DNA from: Euclidia mi
Taxonomy: Eukaryota; Arthropoda; Insecta; Lepidoptera; Erebidae
DNA: 64,000 nucleotides
Reading direction: 5' to 3'
Assembly (NCBI GenBank): GCA_944739405.2
Contig: OX123182.2
Location: 103,643,279 to 103,707,278, forward strand
Below are positions 56,718 through 64,000 of this stretch, piece after piece. The position numbers were made by a program, and so were the translations under genes. The first letter of the stretch is position 1, and every line of letters begins with the position of its first letter. Below the pieces are notes generated by a model. The model was not told the DNA's origin, did no database searches, and worked only from the letters and a program-made list of their open reading frames with translations.

Positions 56718-58434
56718 ATGACGCTGATACATTTGAGCATTCACTTGTAACAGAAGAGTGAGCATTCGCTGTTTTTTGTTTTGTCGAACCGAACAACGAA
56801 CAGAGCCGAACATTGCTGCGAACATTTTCACGATATTTCTAGCGAACACTTTAATCCTCAGAATATAGAAAAAATATAGAAACCGTACTACAATAACCGT
56901 TTTACCCAATTTAATTATTTACTTCACTTTGACTTATGAATTCTTTCTAGCGTAAAAGCTAGATACATAAACAAATGACGTTCTGAATTTACGTAGGTTA
57001 TCAAAATGAATATCGAGAGAATATCAATAATGTTTAAAATATATCCTCAGATCTAGTTTACTTAGAATTAATTTCAATAGAATGTTGATAAATCCTCGAT
57101 ATCGATAAATAAATTTGAACGTAAGTAACGTAACTCTTGTGTGATTTATTAAACCTCTTCAAATTAAGATCTGCATTTTATTATTTTATGTAACCAAGAC
57201 AGGAACAAATAAACAAGTGCGTAAAGCAATTTTGGAGGTAACTTGTCGATCATCGCGTAGCAAGCGATAATTATCTAAATAATAAGCACATAACTTCTGC
57301 AAGTCAGAGAATCTTACCGTGGTTTTGTATACGTAAACCATTACGTAGAAATAATCTTGTCACTAATTCCTCCTCCTCCTTGCGTCGTTTTTCCTCAATG
57401 CTGAGGGTCGTGGCTTTTTAGGATAACTTTTCCTGGACTATTTTGCGCCAGCTCACTCTATCTTCGGCAGCATGGATGGCATCGTAGACCGAGGTGTTCA
57501 AAGCAGAGCGGATCAGGTCAGACCAGCGCAAGGGGCTTCTGCCTCTGGGTCTCTTCCCGTCCACCTTGCCCGTCATCAGCAGCTTTTCCAAGTTATCACC
57601 TCTATTTCTGGCAATGTGGCCAAAGAACTCAAAACTCCTCCGTAAACATGTTGTGCTGAGTCTCATCGGTAGCTTAAGCTCGGCTAGAATAGATTCATTG
57701 GTACGGTGTTCTGTCCAATGAATTCCAAACATTTTTCTCCAACACCACATTTCAAATGCATCAACGCGTTGTCGGTCAGCTTTTTTGAGGGTCCAAGTCT
57801 CCGCGCCGTAAAGAAAGATGGAAAAAACAAGGGTGGTAACGAGCTGCTTCTTCGTCTTCCTCGAGATGCTCCTGTCGGTCCATATACGATCCAGCTGGGT
57901 CATAGCACTTTTCGCCATACTACTGTCACTAATTACTATCATTGAATATACTGCTTATTAGTGATATAATAAAATAATATCAATTGCTTTTTATTCATCA
58001 TAAAGGCAATATTTTTTTATCGTTATTTATCTATTGGTGTTCGAGTTTGATTTATTCGCTTATGATACTTAATCTGAGGATTTTTCAACATTCAATCGGT
58101 ATTCATTCCCAGTTAACGAAATCTAAGGATTTATTGTAAACATAATCGATATTTTATCGATATTCATTCTGAGTAAGCCCAACACTATCACTACTTACGA
58201 AGATTCGAAATGTCATTTTTATATTTATGTTTTCTTACATTCGAAAAATATCATCAGTCAAAGTGAAGCAAATATATTGGGTTTAACCGCCATTGTTTCT
58301 ATGTATTTTATATATTCTGATGCTCGCCAGAATGTACGTGAGAAAGCTCGCTAAAACACAGTCGTTTGTTTTTCTGTTTTGTAACATTCGCACGAATGCT
58401 CATTACAGGTGAATGCTCAAGTGTATCAGAGCCA
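56718..58434. mobile_element. palindromic DNA element, family D, long copy with LINE insertion
   Basis: The ends are inverted repeats: ACGCTGATACATTTGAGC...ATTCACTTGTAA at 56718 and its reverse (TTACAGGTGAATGCTCAAG) near 58405..58425. Homology between arms extends inward for several hundred bp (CGATATTCATTCTGAG against its inverse), so the element is a large imperfect palindrome. A LINE fragment (57362..57945) interrupts it. The related short copy is at 48933..49475. Confidence 0.6.
57418..57942 (-). pseudogene. LINE RT C-terminal fragment (RTE/BovB-like)
   Basis: 174 open codons on the minus strand: FLYGAETWTLKKADRQRVD, FEMWCWRKMFGIHW, FGHIARNRGDNLEKL, GKRPRGRSPLRWSDLIR, ending VSWRKIVQEKLS. 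This is the conserved C-terminal region of a widespread insect LINE RT. The polymerase and endonuclease are absent (5' truncation). The 3' end runs to 57362 with (GGA)n. The first codon is an in-frame ATG by chance. Confidence 0.8.
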
Positions 58435-59949
58435 TAAGGAAGAGTAATTTCAAAATGATTGGACCTCAGGCGCTCTTATTCAGCAAATAAACGGCAGCTG
58501 TGTGAATAGTTTTTTCCCATTGATATTGATACATGTTTTATCTAACATACTGGAGACCGAGTTCATTGGCATGCCAAAGATGAGGCCTACATTCAACAGT
58601 GAACTGATACAGACTGATGATGATGAATTTTCAAATAAAAAATAACCGGCATTTCACGACAACATCTCTGTGCATCCGCAAACGTAACCGATGTAAGCCG
58701 ATCAAAATATATGTATTTATAAATGACATGATAAATAGTCAATGCAATGAAATCCCGATAAATAACCTATGTCACAAGCCAGAGGCAAACATTCATGTAA
58801 CACAAAGGTCGTTGACACGAGTATTCCATTTTACAGAGTAACAAACATATTTACTGAAGTGAGAGATTTGATGGATTTAACGCTATAATCCGCAACTACG
58901 TACCTCATCGTCAGCACTCTGTGTGATAGATGCTCTGTGCGGTACTAAGTCACTGAAAACGACTTCCCATGATTTGCGTTCCCAGTCACAGGTTTTAATC
59001 GTGTAACATTTTGGTAAGACTTTGTCTAATACAGTGTATCACATTTGTATTGTATCTAACATATACGATACAAATGTACGAGTCTGTCAATGCTTCGTTT
59101 CTACATAGGCGTGAATTACATTTTTACTTAATGGGCCTGACAAAGTGATATTTGATATTTGTTGACAATTATATTATGATCACAATCCGTCCTGTTATCA
59201 TCATGTCCCGGCAGAATAATGTCGAATTGCCAGTATATAAGTCAGCTAATGTTCGTAAATATTTAATTTGCTCTTAGTAAGAGTCACAAAAATATCAACC
59301 ACATAAAACACGCCACATCATATATTTATAAAGGCCTAATCAACTATTCACACAACAGAACATCTTAACTAAACGAACCGAATAATATTATGTTCTGATA
59401 CAATCGAAACACAGCTACCCAATATTCAGCAGAGAACCTATCAACTTAAATGCTACAATAAAACCAAAACGAACAGTAAAATTAATCAAAGCAATCACAG
59501 TTAAATAAAAGAATAAATCAGCTTAAACATCCAAACAAGATAAAACCATAAAAACACGGAGAAAAACGACGCAATAACATGGATTCATTCATTCATTCGT
59601 TCTTTACATGATATTGAGAAACTATACGGAGGTACTATTTACATGAACGTCTATTTTATGAGGCTTCCATAAGGCTTGTACACATATAGGCGGATCGCGA
59701 TGCAATAATACAGCTGGATCATTCGCGAACTAGTATTTGAGCTTCGGTTTTTACGTCGTGATATGGTATGTACTAATATACTCCGTTCATGCGACGTCTC
59801 ATAAGAAACAACTGTATTTGTATGTGCATACGCTAAACGAAAATGCTCTGAACTATTGGGGAGTCGTGACTGTTTTCCAATATTTTAGGAGAATACTTCT
59901 ACGTTGGTTTTATAGCAAAGATATATCTATACATATCATAAAATGAAGT
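58435..59949. other. intergenic, nothing recognised
   Basis: Short (CATT)n at 59586..59601. No gene or shared repeat seen. Confidence 0.45.
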
Positions 59950-60102
59950 CACCTGTCATCCTGTCTGTCTGTAAGGACGTGATAAACTCAAAAATTACCA
60001 AATGGATTTTTGTACAGTTATCACTAATAGATAGTGTGATTTCTGAGGAAGGTTCAGGTGTATAACTCACGAGAGTGAAGCCACGGGTGCAGTCTAGTTT
60101 AA
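59950..60102 (+). repeat. dispersed repeat fragment (GCGGG-tail family)
   Basis: CTGTCTGTCTGTAAGGACG, AATGGATTTTTGTACAGTT, ATAGATAGTGTGATTTCTGAG, GAGTGAAGCCACGGGTGC: the same order of blocks as 20229..20360. Non-coding. Confidence 0.55.
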
Positions 60103-60549
60103 AATAACATTGTATTGCAAGACAATGCAGGCATGCCATATAAACAAACATTTTTAACCGTGTCGATATTTAATAACGTAAAATCACCAGTTAAAGCCAA
60201 TATATTTAATTACAGAAAATATGGAAAGAAGAACCCGATTAATCATTTTAACACACAATATTCATTCCATATTTACAAGTCGAAATAATTAAGGGGTGCA
60301 GATTTCACTTTGAATTTATTATTTTGTTTGAATATCCTTGCCTGCGCACATCAGTAAAAAAAAGTTCATTATTATTTAAACTAATATAAACACGTGTACA
60401 AAAATATTTTCTCTACGTGTCTCGCGTCGGTCGCTAAATAGCAATTACGTGAGCAAAAAAATCTTGTTAAGTATCATAACTTTCTGGCAGCTAGAAATCA
60501 TCTTATGCCCACGGTTGATGTAATCTCATTTTTTTAATTTTTTTCATTA
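60103..60549. other. intergenic, nothing recognised
   Basis: No coding or repeat signal seen. Confidence 0.4.
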
Positions 60550-61378
60550 GTCATCATAATCAGTCTCGTGTGCGCATCCGACCGTGACGGGCGTGATGTA
60601 CCCACGGTAGCAAACATGGCGTCAATAGTGAAGTGTAACTCGTGTAATGTAGTTATAAACGAAGTGTTAACTTATTTACAAAATAAGTTATCGGTTGCCG
60701 ACGAGGATACGCTAATAAAAATATGTGTATCCACGTTTACGAGTGCCGAAATAAAGCAAACGAAAACCTTGCTGTTGGAAACTGTACCCACAACAACTAG
60801 AAAAATTATACGTAAAAGTGGCAAGAAGGAACAACGGGATGTGGCGGACATTATTTCGCTTCTAAAAGTGGTGGATCCAGACGTTATCTCCATTTTTGCC
60901 GCTCGTGACCTGGTAAAATTGCCACCTATCACATTTGACCATCTCGATGTGTCACAATTTTTGAAAGGTTTGCGGTGTTGCGTGAGGAGGTCAAGACAAC
61001 AAAGACTAGCTATGTTACGCAGGACGAACTCGCTGTACTTAGAATAGACATACTGTTTAACACGGAGCTTAACAAGTACCTGACCTTACACGACAACCAG
61101 TTTGGCTTCCGGCCGGGTTTGTCAACAGAGAGTGCAGTTCTCAGTCTTAAGCAGACTGTCAGATACTATACGCTCTGTATAGTATCTTGCTATGATAGCT
61201 GATAGGCTTGATTCTCTCTACATGAATCATTGCTCCCGGATTCATGTGGGGAGAGACTGACATACCTGCCTATCTTCTGTGTCTTTTAGTTTTTAAGAAT
61301 ACTAATATTAGTTTGTAAGTACCTATGTAGCTAACACTTTCGAATAGGCCTTTGTTGCCTAAATAAAGATTTGTTATT
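60550..61378 (+). mobile_element. internally deleted LINE (non-autonomous)
   Basis: 5' UTR, ORF1, a short piece of RT and a 3' UTR (ending ATAAAGATTTG(TTA)n at 61361..61378) are joined in the correct order with most of ORF2 missing. Two deletions are needed: one between ORF1 and the RT piece (about 61045) and one between the RT piece and the 3' UTR (about 61187). The ends look complete. Confidence 0.7.
60616..61203 (+). pseudogene. LINE ORF1 fused to an RT fragment
   Basis: From the ATG at 60616: MASIVKCNSCNVVINEVLTY, DEDTLIKIC, TTTRKIIRKSGKKEQRD, LPPITFDHLDVSQFLK. I recognise this as a recurrent lepidopteran LINE ORF1 (gag-like) type, but its biochemistry is unknown to me; a Cys pair sits near the N-terminus. 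A one-base loss near 60970..60975 moves the frame, after which EEVKTTKTSYVTQDELAVLR continues ORF1. It then jumps into RT sequence LTLHDNQFGFRPGLSTESAV (RT motif QxGFRxG) and ends at TAG/TGA near 61200. The frame upstream of 60616 has only a GTG. Confidence 0.65.
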
Positions 61379-61388
61379 ATTATTATAA

Positions 61389-61605
61389 TCGTGGTAGCGC
61401 TATCCCGGTCACATCCAAAACTTTTGCCTTAGGCTCGGCTTAGCTTTTCTACAGAGCGACTGTAGTTCTACCCTCCGCAACTTAAAAGGACAGCGATATA
61501 AAAGGGTACTGACTTGCCAAAACGACTGTGACAATCTTCATGACAGCCGGGACCGAAGCGACGGCTTGATGTTCTTTTCGAGGCACAGCGCAATTTAAGA
61601 CACAA
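61389..61605 (-). mobile_element. SINE family A fragment
   Basis: Reverse, decayed copy lying ten bases beyond the tail of the LINE at 60550 (AGCGCTATCCCGGTCAC, CAGAGCGACTGTAG, CAGCCGGGACCGAAGCGACGG). The head is missing. Confidence 0.65.
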
Positions 61606-62252
61606 ACAACTGCAAACTGCCTGAATTACGCGTTGTATGGGTTAGAATCCAATATCTTCCCACTTTAGTAGTATGCATAAGATCAATTTGAAGTATAGTA
61701 CAATCATTATTTTATTTCTGCTGCCTACATACATACATACATAACGTCACGCCTTTTATCCCTATCGTCTGCTGCCTAGTATATGTATAATATACTATGC
61801 TTCACAAATGTAAGCAAGCCTTAACCCTAATGCCATAAAACCTAAACTAAACTAGAACGCGTATAACTACGGCATGTTATGTTATAACCCAATAAGTTAT
61901 TAGATAGACATTTTTATGTAGAATCGAAAACTATAGAGCGTATTATTCGCGAATCATAACTCCACTGTGTAGCTTTGGTTTATGGATCTTTGTTTATTGG
62001 GGTAAGCTTTGATGCGATGACAAATTGACTAGGGAAATTGTAGTTGTATTACATGGAGTGAGTGGACGGTTAATGTGTTCTTCAGGATAATATAACCTCT
62101 GCATGCTTTGTGACTGTCCGATATCATACAAATAATGTCTATATTTCATCGGCAACTTAAACGAAAAATGCACGAAAATGAAGATTAAATTAATGTATAT
62201 AAAGAGGCTATTACGCGGTACCGGCCTCAACATAAACTCAATGGCATATATA
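61606..62252. other. intergenic, nothing recognised
   Basis: AT-rich. Short (ACAT)n near 61727..61742. No gene. Confidence 0.45.
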
Positions 62253-62573
62253 ATCATCATCATCGCCTAGCGTTATCCCAGTTGCATCTGGTTCCACTTA
62301 TTAGTCTAACCAGATACAACAAAATATTAGCTTTTCCACAGAGCGACTGCCGTCTGACTTCCGCAGATATTCCATGGCGAAGAACAGTGTCAGTATATTT
62401 TAAGGGCATATATATCTTCATTACAGCCGGAATCAATGGCTTAACGTGCTCTCCGAGGCACGGGGCAAGCGTAAATTAACAATTTTTTTTTTAACGTCAT
62501 TGGTGCACGCTATGGACTCGAACCCGATACAATCTGCATGGCAGTCCGATGATATTTCCACTAGATCGACGAT
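62253..62573 (-). mobile_element. SINE family A, nearly complete reverse copy
   Basis: Matches 1825..2192 in reverse, from the (GAT)n tail (ATCATCATCATCGCC) through CAGAGCGACTGCCGTCTGAC, CTTAACGTGCTCTCCGAGGC and the B box (minus strand GGGTTCGAGTC) to the head near 62573. Confidence 0.8.
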
Positions 62574-63521
62574 CAAACGTAACTTATAATAAAAATATTT
62601 TGACACAGCTGGTTTTACCACGATGTCGTTGCAACAAAATTTTGATTCAAATATGACAAACGCAGGCAAATCAAATTTATGAATGAATAAAATTTCTTGT
62701 TGTCAAATTTATGTTTAACACTAGCTAATAATTTCATAGAACTTGCTTTAAAATAGCGGTTTTCTATGCAAAAGCTCAACACTTATTTTATCTTCTTAGT
62801 GTTGGGATATTAAAGAAACGTTCCTTACTGGTTGCGTAATAAAATAACTGATTTCACTGTCAAACTTGTGTGTGCCCAATTACAGTAGTTTACCCGCTGC
62901 GAAGTTAGGTCAGTCAGCACAAGTGATGTGAAAATATTTTAAAACCTTTGTGTTGCAGCATTATTTAACCCATCACAGCGTACATTAAAAAGACTACAAA
63001 TTACAAAGGCGTCAGAAAATATACCGAAAAATTCAGGCACTATCATATAAATTCTTATATAAAATACGGTACAAAATTCTGGGAAGTAAAGGCGAGATTT
63101 CTTGGCCGGCACTTGACACACGCGGTGGCAGACTTATTGTGTTGTGATGTACGATCCAAACATTGGTATGCGCGTGTGTATGTGCCTGCATGTGTGTGGG
63201 TGTGGACTTGCGTTGTCACTGAGTTGCTGGCTGACACGTGCATTTTGCGTATAAATGCTACTGTGACTGCTCAGAATTGAGTTTGCAATTGTGACGTCAC
63301 ATATTTTTCCTATTAAAGGTATTTGATATGTATACTCGTATAGCCTGTGCGTGTCGTTGCACTTTAACAGTTTTAGATTATTTTGTGTATGTATGCTTTA
63401 GCACTAAAATGCTTGTGTCTGTCATATGTATGGGATGTATGTATGACCGTTTTTATTCGGGCAGCCGTTATTTGCGTGAACTATGCAAGGTTATATGTAA
63501 TGAGTGTATCTGATTAGTCTT
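62574..63521. other. intergenic, nothing recognised
   Basis: No coding or shared-repeat signal; 63140..63240 is GT/TG-rich. Confidence 0.45.
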
Positions 63522-63524
63522 TAA

Positions 63525-63821
63525 GGGCGGTTTCAGATTAGCGTATTGTTCGGCGCGTATTTGGTCGTTTCAGCATACGCGTTTACACGCGCGCAACATT
63601 ACGCGCTTCAAAAAACCGGACTCGCGTATTTCGGCATGTTCGCGCGCAACGGTAGTGACATCTTGTCAGTGTCAACATAGATTTTGACGGCGGGCGCTTT
63701 TACGAGCGCGTCAACGCCCGTACCAGTTGCGTGTGTGCCAAAAGGCGTGCCTATACGCGCCTACGTGCGCTTCCAAAAACGATCTTATACGCGCGTATAA
63801 AACGCTAATCTGAATTCACCC
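63525..63821. mobile_element. CpG-rich MITE, PIF/Harbinger-like target duplication
   Basis: A 297-bp insert with imperfect terminal inverted repeats GGGCGGTTTCAGATTAGCG and GGGTGAATTCAGATTAGCG, flanked by TAA on both sides (63522..63524, 63822..63824). The interior is built of CGCG-rich words (ACGCGCGCAAC, ACGCGCCTACGTGCGC) and has no ORF. The 3-bp TAA duplication suggests PIF/Harbinger mobilisation. The TIRs differ from those of the element at 38280..39317. Confidence 0.7.
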
Positions 63822-64000
63822 TAAGCAACGCCATCGTTTCTTAACTTATTCTTCATAGCTTCAAAAGCTATAATTAATGTTATTCTTCATTTCGTGCTCA
63901 TTAAAAAGAAATGTGGTCATTATGGCATACACCACATTTTCGATATATCTAATTAGATGAAATAACGTGAACGTTTTCAAGTTGAGTACAAAGCAAATAT

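Overview
The window looks like a stretch of a moth or butterfly (Lepidoptera) nuclear genome. It is AT-rich, has no operon structure, and is dominated by repeats with a lepidopteran character: LINE 3' ends that run into (CAT/ATG)n tails, tRNA-headed SINEs with A and B boxes, an RTE-like LINE ending in a (TATG)n tract, a CR1-like LINE with a PHD-finger ORF1, a Penelope-like element, TAA-flanked MITEs and a Gypsy-like solo LTR. The exact species cannot be read from the sequence.

Only one locus looks like a host gene. At 3.4-8.1 kb there are two tandem, same-strand, intronless short-chain dehydrogenase/reductase (SDR) genes. The copy at 3383..4156 is intact (257 codons). The copy at 7320..8078 is full length in one frame but has a single TAA at codon 163, so it is a pseudogene, a null allele or a sequencing error. 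A 34-nt GATA-motif block 110-190 bp upstream of each ATG is conserved between the two copies.

Layout: 0-3 kb intergenic with a SINE (18-bp target duplication) and a Penelope 3' fragment; 3.4-8.1 kb SDR pair separated by LINE-tail repeats; 11.3-15.6 kb nearly complete CR1-like LINE; 16-24 kb sparse, with SINEs and LINE ends; 24.4-29.8 kb long decayed minus-strand LINE with an esterase-like ORF1; 31-35 kb several hairpins, inverted repeats and MITEs; 38.2-39.4 kb three-level nest (an 18-bp-TIR element inside a PIF/Harbinger-like element inside a SINE); 40.4-41.1 kb G-poor, possibly LTR-derived tract; 41.4-45.1 kb RTE-like LINE next to another LINE C-terminus; 48.6-49.5 kb and 56.7-58.4 kb a palindromic DNA-element family; 51.0-54.0 kb two Penelope-like copies head to head; 55.9-56.4 kb solo LTR; 60.5-61.4 kb internally deleted LINE; 61.4-63.8 kb SINEs and a MITE.

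Apart from the SDR pair, most recognisable coding sequence is mobile-element coding sequence, most of it broken. I found no CRISPR array, rRNA or credible stand-alone tRNA gene, and no multi-gene novel system. The most informative unexplained signals are a covarying hairpin shared by two Penelope families, a pre-miRNA-sized hairpin at 31268..31340, a perfect 55-bp inverted repeat around an (AT)n tract, and the conserved SDR promoter block.
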